Source: Acholeplasmatales bacterium (GTDB lineage Bacteria; Bacillota_I; Bacilli_A; Izemoplasmatales; Hujiaoplasmataceae). From it: DNA of 27,010 nucleotides. A program made the translations under genes and the position numbers. Where the stretch lies: the NCBI GenBank assembly GCA_003477305.1, contig DMTN01000038.1, positions 1-27,010 of the forward strand, read 5' to 3'. Shown here piece by piece: positions 6,411 through 13,746 of the stretch. How positions within the stretch are numbered: the stretch's first letter is position 1; each line of letters opens with the position of its first letter. The notes under the pieces were generated by a model, which worked only from the letters and a program-made list of their open reading frames with translations, was not told the origin of the DNA and did not search any database.

Positions 6411-7688
6411 TTAGGGTTTGGCTTTCAATTCAACGTTGTCGAAGGTGAGGTATTCGCCGTTGCGGTAGACCGTGACGGAGATGATGTCGCCGACGTGATA
6501 CTGCGAGAATTCCTGGACGAACCCATCGGTGTCGACGATGTCGATGACGCCGATCTGGGTGACGATGTCGCCTGCCTGGACATAGCCGTCGAAGGAGGAG
6601 TTCTCGACGACCGAGAGGATGTAGAACCCGTTGGTGATCGTTTCGGGCAGGGTGATGTTGTAATAATCGAAGTAGTCCGGGTTGTCGAAGATGTCGACGA
6701 AGGTGATGCCGAGGACCGGTTTCACTTTCGAAATGCCGAATTCCTCGATGTCGGCGCAGATCGCTGCGACGAGATTCGACGGAATCGCGAAGCCCATCCC
6801 CTCGATCTCGGTGGCGGCGATCTTGATCACGTTGATTCCGATGATCTCGCCGTTCAGGTTGAAGAGCGCGCCGCCGGAGTTGCCGGCGTTGATCGAGGCG
6901 TCGTGCTGGATGTAGTTGACGAACATATCCTTGACGGCGTCGTTGTCGATGTCGAAGTAGCGGTCGATGCCGGAGACGACGCCCATCGTCATCGATCCGT
7001 AGTAGTCGAATCCGCTCGGATTGCCGACGGCGAGCACGATCGTTCCCTTGGTGACGGCTTCCGAGTCGCCGAAGGCCGCGGTTTCGTAAAGTTCGCTCGT
7101 GTTGAAGTAGATGACTGCCACGTCGACCGTTTCGTCGACGCCGCGGAGGATCGCGGTGTATTCCTCGCCGTCCGGAGTGCGGACCTTGAGACTGGCGGCC
7201 TCCTCGATGACGTGATTGTTCGTGACGACGTAATAGCGGTCGCCGACGTGTTTATAGAGGACGCCCGAACCGGTCGAGACGGTGTTTCCGCCGGCGCCGT
7301 AGGCCGTGATCCCGACGACGGCTTCGGCCTCGCCCGCGGCGACCGCGTAGATCATTTCGATGATCGAGAGCGGCGTCACCGTGATTTCCCCGGAAATCAC
7401 CTTGTCGAGCACTTCGTCCATCACCTGGGCGTAGATTTCGTCGAAACGCGCCTGGGACAGATCGGCGGCGACTTCCGCGTAGAGGTCGTCATACAGTTCC
7501 GCATAGATGCGATTATAGATTTCCGACCGGATCAGGTCCATGTCGATCGACACTTCCGTCGTGGTCGCGGGGGTCGCGGTGGTCGTGGCGGCGGTCGTCG
7601 TCGCGGATGTGGTCGTGAAGGTGAACGAGCACCCGGCGACGGTTGCCGTCAATAACAGGACGGCGGTCAGGGCAAGCAGTTTTTTCAT
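6411..7688 (-). CDS. HtrA/DegP-like serine protease lipoprotein with PDZ domain
   Basis: A 425-residue lipoprotein protease. The signal peptide ends in lipobox VAGC with Cys20 as the predicted lipid-modified residue. A Thr/Ala-rich linker (about 24-44) follows, then four tyrosine tetrads (57-72: IYNR, IYAE, LYDD, LYAE). The S1C protease domain (about 115-315) carries His159 in VVTNNHVI, Asp189 in DETVDVAV and Ser271 in NAGNSGGAL. A C-terminal PDZ domain spans about 325-425 (the GYVQAGDIVTQIG segment is typical). The DegP/HtrA family degrades or refolds damaged exported proteins. The ATG at 7688 is chosen because the in-frame GTG three codons upstream lies inside the ribosome binding site GAGGTG. 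It is the first gene of a two-gene protease operon driven by the extended -10 at 7718-7726. Confidence 0.92.
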   Translation of the reverse strand: MKKLLALTAVLLLTATVAGCSFTFTTTSATTTAATTTATPATTTEVSIDMDLIRSEIYNRIYAELYDDLYAEVAADLSQARFDEIYAQVMDEVLDKVISGEITVTPLSIIEMIYAVAAGEAEAVVGITAYGAGGNTVSTGSGVLYKHVGDRYYVVTNNHVIEEAASLKVRTPDGEEYTAILRGVDETVDVAVIYFNTSELYETAAFGDSEAVTKGTIVLAVGNPSGFDYYGSMTMGVVSGIDRYFDIDNDAVKDMFVNYIQHDASINAGNSGGALFNLNGEIIGINVIKIAATEIEGMGFAIPSNLVAAICADIEEFGISKVKPVLGITFVDIFDNPDYFDYYNITLPETITNGFYILSVVENSSFDGYVQAGDIVTQIGVIDIVDTDGFVQEFSQYHVGDIISVTVYRNGEYLTFDNVELKAKP

Positions 7689-7717
7689 AGTCGACACCTC
7701 AATTTTGTGTTGCGTCC

Positions 7718-7749
7718 ATTATAACACGCACCGCCCGAGAGCGGTGTGT
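7718..7749 (-). promoter_or_regulatory. Extended -10 promoter with overlapping inverted repeat, protease operon
   Basis: Minus strand TGTTATAAT (7718-7726) lies 30 nt upstream of the HtrA-like gene. Immediately upstream, covering the -35 region, is a 9-bp inverted repeat with one wobble/mismatch and a 6-nt spacer (7726-7734 with 7741-7749; core CACCGC/GCGGTG). No T-run follows, so it looks more like an operator than a thiN terminator. Confidence 0.5.
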
Positions 7750-7774
7750 AGAGTGCGTGATTTTTCCGTGAATT

Positions 7775-8407
7775 TCACGGTTTGAGGCCGGTCGGATCGT
7801 CGGCTTCGATCACGAGCAGGCGCCCTTTCGAAAACGTCACGATGCCCGACCCCTCGTTGGATACGCAGAGCGAGTCGTCCGTTCCGAGGTAGTAATGGTC
7901 GAGATCGTAGCGAAACCCGCGGATCGAGAGGTCAAAACAGTCTTCGACCGCAAAGAACGAGATATAGCGCTTGCGGTTGTCGATCGTGTGGGTTCCCTTC
8001 CGGAGCGTGAACATCCGGTTCGTCCCGTCTTCGAACACGAGGTCGTACTTCTTCATCAGATTGATGTTCGCGACGAGATGGTCGACGCGTCCGCCGATGC
8101 CGCCGTAGATGACGATCGAATCGTAGGCATGGTGGTTGTAGAGGTAGTCGAGCGCGAACGCCAAATCGGTCACATTCTTCTCGGCGGGCAATTCAAGGAC
8201 GATGCCGGCGCTTTTTTTGACCGCGTCCACATGGGCGGGGTCGATCGAATCGAAATCGCCGACGGCGATGTCGATCGGCAGTCTTGCTTCCAGCATGCGA
8301 TCGAGTCCGGAGTCGACCCCGACGAGAAGCTCGCCTTCTTCTTCCTGATACAACAGGCGGGCGTCATAGTCGTTGGGACCGGCGAACACCTTAATCCGGA
8401 CGGCCAT
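7775..8407 (-). CDS. thiN: Thiamine pyrophosphokinase
   Basis: A 210-residue enzyme that transfers pyrophosphate from ATP to thiamine, giving thiamine diphosphate. The diagnostic motifs are present: GDFDS (50-54), EKNVTD (76-81, usually EKDxTD) and GGRVDH (105-110). The C-terminal thiamine-binding beta domain includes SNEGSG. Length is normal. Its ATG lies 17 bases inside the 3' end of rpe, with GGAG seven bases upstream, so the two are translationally linked. It is the last gene of the rsgA-rpe-thiN operon, the same order as in Bacillus. No thiamine-synthesis genes are nearby, which suggests uptake of thiamine rather than synthesis (inference). Confidence 0.93.
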   Translation of the reverse strand: MAVRIKVFAGPNDYDARLLYQEEEGELLVGVDSGLDRMLEARLPIDIAVGDFDSIDPAHVDAVKKSAGIVLELPAEKNVTDLAFALDYLYNHHAYDSIVIYGGIGGRVDHLVANINLMKKYDLVFEDGTNRMFTLRKGTHTIDNRKRYISFFAVEDCFDLSIRGFRYDLDHYYLGTDDSLCVSNEGSGIVTFSKGRLLVIEADDPTGLKP

Positions 8408-9038
8408 GGACGAGCTCCGCGATCGCCGCTTCGCGATCGTTGCGATTGAAAATGAAGGAACCGGCGACCACGACGTCGGCCCCGGCGCGACGGACCAGCG
8501 GGGCGGTCGTGCCGTTGATTCCGCCGTCGACCTCGATCAGGTATCCAAGCCCCCGTTCGGCCCGGAACGAAACGAGCCAGGCGATCCGGTCAAGCGCTTC
8601 GACCATGAACTTCTGCCCGCCCTTGCCGGGTTCGACCGACATCACGAGCACGAGATCGACATCGGCGAGAAACGGCGCGAGCCGTTCGACCGGCGTCGCG
8701 GGTTTGATCGCCAGGCCGGCCTTGAGGCCGAGCGCATGAAGAAGGGCGATCCCGGCGGCGGGATCCTGGGACGCTTCGAGATGGAAGGTGATGGCATCGG
8801 CGCCGGCGCCGGCGTAAACGGCGAAGGAAGCTTCGGGCTTTTCCGTCATGAGATGGCAGTCGAAATAGCGGTCGCTATATCCGCGAACGGTTTCGACGAG
8901 GCGTTGATCATAGGTGACGGCGGGGACGAATTGACCGTCCATCACGTCGAAATGAAGCCATTCGGCACTCCGAACGGAGGCGATTTCGGCTTCGAGTCGA
9001 TGCATGTCGGCGGTGAGGAAGGACGGAGCGACGATCAT
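8391..9038 (-). CDS. rpe: Ribulose-phosphate 3-epimerase
   Basis: A 215-residue TIM-barrel enzyme interconverting ribulose 5-phosphate and xylulose 5-phosphate in the pentose phosphate pathway. Visible signatures are APSFLTAD at the N-terminus, LHFDVMDGQFVP (28-39), CHLM (61-64), MSVEPGKGGQKF (133-144), IEVDGGIN (168-175) and the phosphate-binding end ADVVVAGSFIF. The metal ligands are expected to be His29, Asp31, His62 and Asp171. The ATG at 9038 is preferred because an in-frame GTG at 9047 falls inside the GAGGTG ribosome binding site. That site begins at the TGA of rsgA, giving a 10-nt intergenic gap. The 3' end overlaps thiN by 17 nt. Confidence 0.95.
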   Translation of the reverse strand: MIVAPSFLTADMHRLEAEIASVRSAEWLHFDVMDGQFVPAVTYDQRLVETVRGYSDRYFDCHLMTEKPEASFAVYAGAGADAITFHLEASQDPAAGIALLHALGLKAGLAIKPATPVERLAPFLADVDLVLVMSVEPGKGGQKFMVEALDRIAWLVSFRAERGLGYLIEVDGGINGTTAPLVRRAGADVVVAGSFIFNRNDREAAIAELVHGRPD

Positions 9039-9048
9039 GGCGTTCACC

Positions 9049-9915
9049 TCAATAGCGGATTTTCAGACTCTTGATTTCTTCGCGGATCCTCAGGTAGTTG
9101 TAATGGCGCTCGGGCAGGATCGTCCCGGCCGCGACCGCGGCCTTGACGGCGCAGTCCGGCTCGTGCACATGCGTGCAGCCGTTGAAGCGGCAGTTGTTGG
9201 CGATCGCCGTGAAATCGGGGTAGAGGTCCTGGATCGTCGCAAGCTCGATTCCCGCGAATTCGAGGCTCGAGAATCCGGGCGTGTCGGCGATCCAGCCGTC
9301 GCCGAACGGAATCAGTTCGACGGTGCGGGTGGTGTGCTTGCCGCGTCCGAGCGCCCGCGAGATGGCGTCGGTGGCGCGGTGCTGGGTCGGATCCACGGCG
9401 TTCAAGAGGCTCGACTTGCCGGCGCCGGTCTGACCGGCGAGGACGCTGGTCTTGCCCTTCAGGTACGGCCGCATCGTTTCGGCGCCGAAAGCCGCGAGCG
9501 AATCGACGTAGACGACCGGAAAGAACGGTTCATAGTAGGAAAGCTTCCGCTTCAGCTCCGCCAATTCGGCTGCGGTCAAAAGGTCGATCTTCGAGATCAC
9601 GATGACCGGCTTGACGGAAGCGGAGAGGATCAGAAGCAGGAACTGGTCGAGGAGCAGAAACGAGAACTCGGGCTCCTTGCAGGCATTCACGAGCAAAGCC
9701 TGGTCGACATTGGCGATGGCCGGCCGGACCAGGTCGTTGCGACGGGGTTTGATCGTCCGGATCAGATCGTCGTCGAGGGTGACGTCGTCGCCGACCTTCG
9801 GCGATTCGTTATGATGGCGGAACAGGCCGGCGGCTCTGAGATCGACACAGGTTCCCTTTGCGTCGACGACCGTGTACAGCCCGCCCGTGAGGCGGATGAT
9901 TTTGCCCTCTTTCAA
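9049..9915 (-). CDS. rsgA: Ribosome small subunit-dependent GTPase A
   Basis: A 288-residue circularly permuted GTPase that helps late 30S subunit maturation. An N-terminal OB fold (about 1-60) is followed by the permuted G domain: G4 as SKID (108-111), G1 as GQTGAGKS (161-168), switch TTR (195-197) and G3 as DTPG (211-214). The C-terminal zinc module has Cys242, Cys247, His249 and Cys255. The most likely start is TTG at 9915, which has GGGAGG with 7-nt spacing. The ATG at 9930 has no ribosome binding site, because the GGGAGG lies inside its own first codons. It is the first gene of the rsgA-rpe-thiN operon. The prkC/prpC pair that precedes it in Bacillus is absent. Confidence 0.94.
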   Translation of the reverse strand: MKEGKIIRLTGGLYTVVDAKGTCVDLRAAGLFRHHNESPKVGDDVTLDDDLIRTIKPRRNDLVRPAIANVDQALLVNACKEPEFSFLLLDQFLLLILSASVKPVIVISKIDLLTAAELAELKRKLSYYEPFFPVVYVDSLAAFGAETMRPYLKGKTSVLAGQTGAGKSSLLNAVDPTQHRATDAISRALGRGKHTTRTVELIPFGDGWIADTPGFSSLEFAGIELATIQDLYPDFTAIANNCRFNGCTHVHEPDCAVKAAVAAGTILPERHYNYLRIREEIKSLKIRY

Positions 9916-9944
9916 ACGGATTCCTCCCATCAAAGCATAAAGTC

Positions 9945-9950
9945 ATTATA
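9945..9950 (-). promoter_or_regulatory. -10 element for the rsgA-rpe-thiN operon
   Basis: A perfect TATAAT on the minus strand 30 nt before the TTG start. The -35 position falls in the T-tract of the rubrerythrin terminator and is poor. Confidence 0.45.
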
Positions 9951-9961
9951 CCCCAAAAAGG

Positions 9962-9986
9962 CAAAAAAAAGAAGACTTGCGTCTTC
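9962..9986 (-). terminator. Rho-independent terminator of the rubrerythrin gene
   Basis: Minus strand GAAGAC-GCAA-GTCTTC followed by eight T, 17 nt past the stop at 10004. Confidence 0.9.
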
Positions 9987-10003
9987 TCCTTCAGCGTGTC
10001 GTG

Positions 10004-10543
10004 TCAGTATCCTTTGACGCGGCGGCTGAAATAGGCCTTGGGATGGTCGCAGACCGGGCACTTCTCGGGGGCTTTCTTGCCGACGTGGATGTGGCCGCAT
10101 TCCTGGCAAATCCAGATTTCGGAGGTCTCGGACGCGAAGACGCGGCTTTCCTTCACGTTCTTCAGGAGGGCGAGATACCGTTCCTCGTGTTCCTTTTCGA
10201 TCTTGGCGACGCCTTCGAACAAGAAGGCGATTTTCGTGAAGCCTTCGGCGCGGGCGACTTCCGCGAATTCCTTGTACATTTCGGTCCATTCGTAGTGTTC
10301 GCCCGCGGCGCCGTCGACGAGATTCACTTCGGTCGTCGGGACGTCGCCGCCATGGAGCAACTTGAACCAGATCTTCGCGTGCGCTTTTTCGTTTTCGGAG
10401 GTTTCGAGGAAGAAATCGCCAATCTGATTATATCCTTCTTTTTTGGCGACGGAAGCGTAAAACGTGTATTTGTTTCTGGCTTGTGATTCGCCGGCGAATG
10501 CCGCCTTCAGGTTTTCTTCGGTTTTGCTGCCCTTGAGTTCCAT
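10004..10543 (-). CDS. rbr: Rubrerythrin
   Basis: A 179-residue non-haem iron peroxidase of anaerobes that reduces hydrogen peroxide. The four-helix diiron domain supplies Glu19, Glu52/His55, Glu85, Glu88 and Glu116/Glu120-region ligands. The C-terminal rubredoxin-like domain binds iron through Cys146/Cys149 (CQEC) and Cys162/Cys165 (CPVC). Length matches the short rubrerythrin form. The ATG has a perfect AGGAGG seven bases upstream. It has its own extended -10 promoter and terminator, so it is a single-gene unit. Its presence suggests an anaerobic or microaerophilic organism that meets oxidative stress. The electron donor (rubredoxin or NADH-rubredoxin reductase) is not encoded in this window. 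Confidence 0.96.
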   Translation of the reverse strand: MELKGSKTEENLKAAFAGESQARNKYTFYASVAKKEGYNQIGDFFLETSENEKAHAKIWFKLLHGGDVPTTEVNLVDGAAGEHYEWTEMYKEFAEVARAEGFTKIAFLFEGVAKIEKEHEERYLALLKNVKESRVFASETSEIWICQECGHIHVGKKAPEKCPVCDHPKAYFSRRVKGY

Positions 10544-10577
10544 GGTGATCCTCCTATGGTTGATTCTGTCTGTTTCG

Positions 10578-10606
10578 ATTGTAGCATGCTTCTTGGCGGA
10601 TTTCCA
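10578..10606 (-). promoter_or_regulatory. Promoter of the rubrerythrin gene
   Basis: Minus strand TGCTACAAT extended -10 (TACAAT at 10578-10583) with TGGAAA (10601-10606) 17 nt upstream as a weak -35. It lies about 35 nt before the ATG. Confidence 0.55.
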
Positions 10607-10624
10607 GCGAAGTGCGGAAAACCG

Positions 10625-11764
10625 TCAGTCGCCGAAACTGATGCCGATGCACTTGGCCGCGGTGACGAGGTCGCCGCGCGGGTTGACGACTTTGGCGCCG
10701 CCGTGGGAGGTTTCGCCCATCATGCCGGAGCCGACGACGTCGACGATGTCGACCGGAACCATCTTGTTGTTTTTGACCGCGACCATCTTGCCGTAGTCGC
10801 CGTTGGCCACCATGTCGACGGCGAACGAACCATAGCGGGTCGAGAGGACGCGGTCGAAGGCGTTGGTGACGCCGCCGCGCTGGATATAACCGAGGTTCGT
10901 CGAGCGGACTTCCTGGCCGGTGATCGGGGAGACGAATTTCTCGAGCAGGACGGCGAGCTGTTCGCCGGCGCCGCCGAAACGGATCTCGTCGGGGGAATCC
11001 TCGACGATCTTCTTCACGGTGACGTCGCCGTCGATCGGACGGGCGCCTTCGGAAATGCAGATGATCGAGAATTTCGAGCCGCGGTCGTAGCGTTCGATGA
11101 CTTTCGCGGCGACCTTCTTGATGTCGTACGGGATTTCCGGGATGAGGATGACGTCGGCGGATCCGGAGATGCCGCCCTCGAGGGCGAGCCAGCCGGCGTT
11201 GCGGCCCATGACTTCGAGCAGCATCACGCGGTCGTGGGAGAAGGCCGTCGTGTGAAGCGCGTCGAGCGCGTCGGTGATGTGGTCAAGCGCGGTCCGATAG
11301 CCGAACGTGATGTCGGTGGCGGGCACGTCGTTGTCGATCGTCTTCGGAATGCCGACGACGTTCACGCCCTTGCGGCCGAAGTCGCGGGCGGAAGTGAGGG
11401 TACCGTCGCCGCCGATGATGACGAGGGCGTCCACTTCATGTTTCTTCAGATTCGCGATCGCGATATCGGAAACGTCCTTGCGCACGAACTTGCCGGTCTC
11501 GTCCTTCACCTTGTAGGCGAAGAGATTGTCCTTGTTGGAGTTCTTCAGGATCGTCCCGCCCTGATGATAGATGCCGGAGACGGTTTTCAGACTCATCTCG
11601 ATGTATTGGTCGTTGTAAAGGCCGTAATAGCCGCCGATGAAGCCGATGACTTCATAGCCGTATTTGAGGATCGCCGTACGGACGACCGAGCGAATGACGG
11701 CATTGAGACCCGAACAGTCCCCGCCGCCGGTAAGCAACGCGATTTTTTTGATTGGTTTTTCCAT
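10625..11764 (-). CDS. 6-phosphofructokinase, group III type (ATP or PPi)
   Basis: A 379-residue phosphofructokinase that phosphorylates fructose 6-phosphate in glycolysis. The nucleotide-binding LTGGGDCSGLN motif (11-21) is followed by GGDGT (118-122), PKTIDND (140-146), the MGRNAGW region and ISEGARP. At the donor-determining positions it has Gly121 (as in ATP enzymes) and Lys141 (as in PPi enzymes). This combination is known in group III PFKs, so the phosphoryl donor cannot be assigned from sequence. At about 380 residues it is longer than the classic bacterial PfkA of about 320. The ATG at 11764 is preferred because AAAGGA lies upstream; the in-frame ATG at 11785 has no ribosome binding site. 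No terminator separates it clearly from the rubrerythrin gene. Confidence 0.92.
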   Translation of the reverse strand: MEKPIKKIALLTGGGDCSGLNAVIRSVVRTAILKYGYEVIGFIGGYYGLYNDQYIEMSLKTVSGIYHQGGTILKNSNKDNLFAYKVKDETGKFVRKDVSDIAIANLKKHEVDALVIIGGDGTLTSARDFGRKGVNVVGIPKTIDNDVPATDITFGYRTALDHITDALDALHTTAFSHDRVMLLEVMGRNAGWLALEGGISGSADVILIPEIPYDIKKVAAKVIERYDRGSKFSIICISEGARPIDGDVTVKKIVEDSPDEIRFGGAGEQLAVLLEKFVSPITGQEVRSTNLGYIQRGGVTNAFDRVLSTRYGSFAVDMVANGDYGKMVAVKNNKMVPVDIVDVVGSGMMGETSHGGAKVVNPRGDLVTAAKCIGISFGD

Positions 11765-11790
11765 GTCATTCATCCTTTTTTCCATAAACT

Positions 11791-11826
11791 ATTATATAGT
11801 CTATCATCATTCGTCCGTTCCGTCAA
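11791..11826 (-). promoter_or_regulatory. Promoter region of the phosphofructokinase gene
   Basis: Minus strand TTGACG (11821-11826) and TAGACT (11798-11803) are 17 nt apart. A perfect TATAAT also sits at 11791-11796 but at poor spacing. It lies in the 74-nt gap between rlmN and the kinase gene. Confidence 0.5.
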
Positions 11827-11838
11827 ACACAATAATCT

Positions 11839-12870
11839 TCATCTTTCGCACTGGTCCGCCTTCATCCGGAGCTGTCCGCAGGCGGCGTCGATGTCCCCGC
11901 CCTGCTCTTTCCGTAGGACTGCGTTGATCCCGCGTTTGACAAGTCGATCGTAGAATTTCATCGCGCGTTCCATGTCGGTCCGCGCATAGTGGAATTCCTT
12001 GACGTGGTTGTAGGGAATCAGGTTCACGTAGGCGTTCAGACCGCGGATCCGATCGGAAAGCTCGTCGGCCTGTTCGACGGCGTCGTTCACGCCGGAGAGC
12101 AGGATGTATTCGAAGGTGACGCGACGCCCGGTTTTCTCGAAGTAGACCCGGCAGGCCTCGATCACGTCCTTCATCGGATAGGCGCGGTTGATTTTCATGA
12201 TGCGCGAACGCAGTTCGTCGTTGGAAGCATGGAGGCTGATCGCAAGATTGCTGCGGATCGGCTCGTCGGCGTACTGCAGAATCCGCGGCACGATCCCGCA
12301 GGTCGAGACGGTGATGTGGCGCTGACCGATCGCAAGACCCTTCGGATGGTTGACGATCTTGATGAATTCGATGACGTTGTCGTAATTGTCGAACGGTTCG
12401 CCGGTTCCCATCACGACGACGTGGGTGACGCTGATGCCGGCGAGGCGTTCGATCATGACGATCTGCGCAACCAGTTCACCGGCGGTGAGGTCGCGGATCT
12501 TCGCCAAGAGTCCGCTGGCGCAGAAGGAACAGCCCATGCTGCAGCCGACCTGGCTCGAGACGCACACGCTCATGCCGTAATCCTGTACCATCAGAACCGT
12601 TTCGACGGCCAGACAGTCGTCCAAAACAAACAGGAATTTGCGGGTTCCGTCGGAGGCGATCTGTTCCCGCTTGACGGCGAGCGGCGTCATCGCATACGCC
12701 GATTCGAGATGGGCGCGCAGGTCCTTGGAAAGGTTCGTCATGTCGGAAAAGGCCGCGACTTTTTTCTGATAGATCCACTCGAAGACCTGAGTGGCGTTGA
12801 ACTTCTTGAAGCCGGCCCCGACCAGACGGTCGGCGAGGGCTTCGACGGTGAAACCGTAGATATCATGCAT
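11839..12870 (-). CDS. rlmN: 23S rRNA (adenine2503-C2)-methyltransferase, dual-specificity
   Basis: A 343-residue radical SAM enzyme that methylates A2503 of 23S rRNA, and A37 of some tRNAs in characterised members. The radical SAM cluster is Cys110-x3-Cys114-x2-Cys117. Cys103 and Cys331 (in AACGQL) correspond to the two mechanistic cysteines of the family. MGTGEPF (154-160) is the SAM-binding GEP motif. The N-terminal helical domain covers about 1-95. Length is normal. The ATG at 12870 has AAAGGA about eight bases upstream. It is the last gene of an operon with an ABC exporter, 27 nt after the permease. In Bacillus rlmN instead follows rsmB and precedes prpC-prkC-rsgA, so the exporter may be a later insertion. 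Confidence 0.96.
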   Translation of the reverse strand: MHDIYGFTVEALADRLVGAGFKKFNATQVFEWIYQKKVAAFSDMTNLSKDLRAHLESAYAMTPLAVKREQIASDGTRKFLFVLDDCLAVETVLMVQDYGMSVCVSSQVGCSMGCSFCASGLLAKIRDLTAGELVAQIVMIERLAGISVTHVVVMGTGEPFDNYDNVIEFIKIVNHPKGLAIGQRHITVSTCGIVPRILQYADEPIRSNLAISLHASNDELRSRIMKINRAYPMKDVIEACRVYFEKTGRRVTFEYILLSGVNDAVEQADELSDRIRGLNAYVNLIPYNHVKEFHYARTDMERAMKFYDRLVKRGINAVLRKEQGGDIDAACGQLRMKADQCER

Positions 12871-12897
12871 GAAGGGATTCCTTTCCGGGATGAAACA

Positions 12898-13746
12898 TCA
12901 TTTTTTGTGCTTGCGGTTGGCGATCACGACGACCGAGAGGCCGAAGAAGACGACGGCGGTCGCGAGGAGAATCAGGATGTGGCCCCATACCGGCATGATC
13001 GTCGTACCGTAGGCGAAATCGATGCCAAGATCGGTCCGAACACCAGCTCCAATCAAGTCGAGATCGACGGCTTCAGCGATCATGATCTTGCGGAATAACA
13101 CGGCTGAATGCGAGACCGGAAAGATGCGGATCACGGCTTGAACCGGATCCGGCAAAAGCCCGATTGGAATATAGGCGCCCGTTAGAAACCCGACGATCGT
13201 CCCGAGGATTGTCGAGACAGTGGAAAAGGCGTTGGCGGTTTTAAGGAACGTGGTGACGAAAAAGACCAAGGCGCTTGAAGCCGATACCGAAAGGATGACC
13301 AGTCCGAGCAATTTGATCAATGACCATAGCGAGACGAGCGCCCCGCCATTGATCAGGATATAGACCTCGGCGAGCAAAAACGTGAAGACCGTCATGATGA
13401 TGCCGATGATGATCGACGAAAGAACGTAAGCGAGGACGAGTTGCCAGCGGCGGACCGGGGAGGCCTCGAAATCGCGGATGATCTTCTTCTGGGTGTCATC
13501 CACCATCGTGCCGAACGCGCCCATCGCCGTCGTGATCGAGGCGGCGGCGATGACGCCGCCCATGATCCAGGAGTCCATCATGAATCGGGCGTTTTCGCCA
13601 GCTGCCGCTCCAAATCCAGCGATAGATACGCCGAGGAACATGAGATAGAGTCCGATGATGATGATGACCCCGAGCATCGAGAAGAAGACGGTGGCGCGGT
13701 CGCGGAAATAAACGCGCAGATTGCGTTTCAACAAGGAGAGGATCAT
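12898..13746 (-). CDS. ABC-2 type transporter permease
   Basis: A 282-residue membrane protein with about six transmembrane segments, near residues 21-43, 59-79, 104-131, 141-166, 173-197 and 251-275. It has the layout of ABC-2 (DrrB-like) exporter permeases. The amphipathic segment around DTQKKIIRDFEASPVRRWQ is the typical cytoplasmic coupling region between helices 2 and 3. A final basic tail reads NRKHKK. Its ATG overlaps the TGA of the ATPase gene (ATGA), with AAAGGAG upstream, so translation is coupled. It forms the membrane half of an exporter together with the ATPase. The substrate is unknown; relatives export drugs, lipids or polysaccharides. Confidence 0.88.
   Translation of the reverse strand: MILSLLKRNLRVYFRDRATVFFSMLGVIIIIGLYLMFLGVSIAGFGAAAGENARFMMDSWIMGGVIAAASITTAMGAFGTMVDDTQKKIIRDFEASPVRRWQLVLAYVLSSIIIGIIMTVFTFLLAEVYILINGGALVSLWSLIKLLGLVILSVSASSALVFFVTTFLKTANAFSTVSTILGTIVGFLTGAYIPIGLLPDPVQAVIRIFPVSHSAVLFRKIMIAEAVDLDLIGAGVRTDLGIDFAYGTTIMPVWGHILILLATAVVFFGLSVVVIANRKHKK

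Noticed and set aside
7540..7640. Short tandem-like repetition of GTGGTCG units
   Set aside because: Explained by the Thr/Ala-rich linker codons of the HtrA-like lipoprotein; not a separate DNA repeat or CRISPR array.
5601..7655. Plus-strand open frame (684 codons) opposite the two proteases
   Set aside because: Composition is nearly all Asp, Val, Arg and Gly; the minus strand encodes two complete proteases with signal peptides and catalytic triads.
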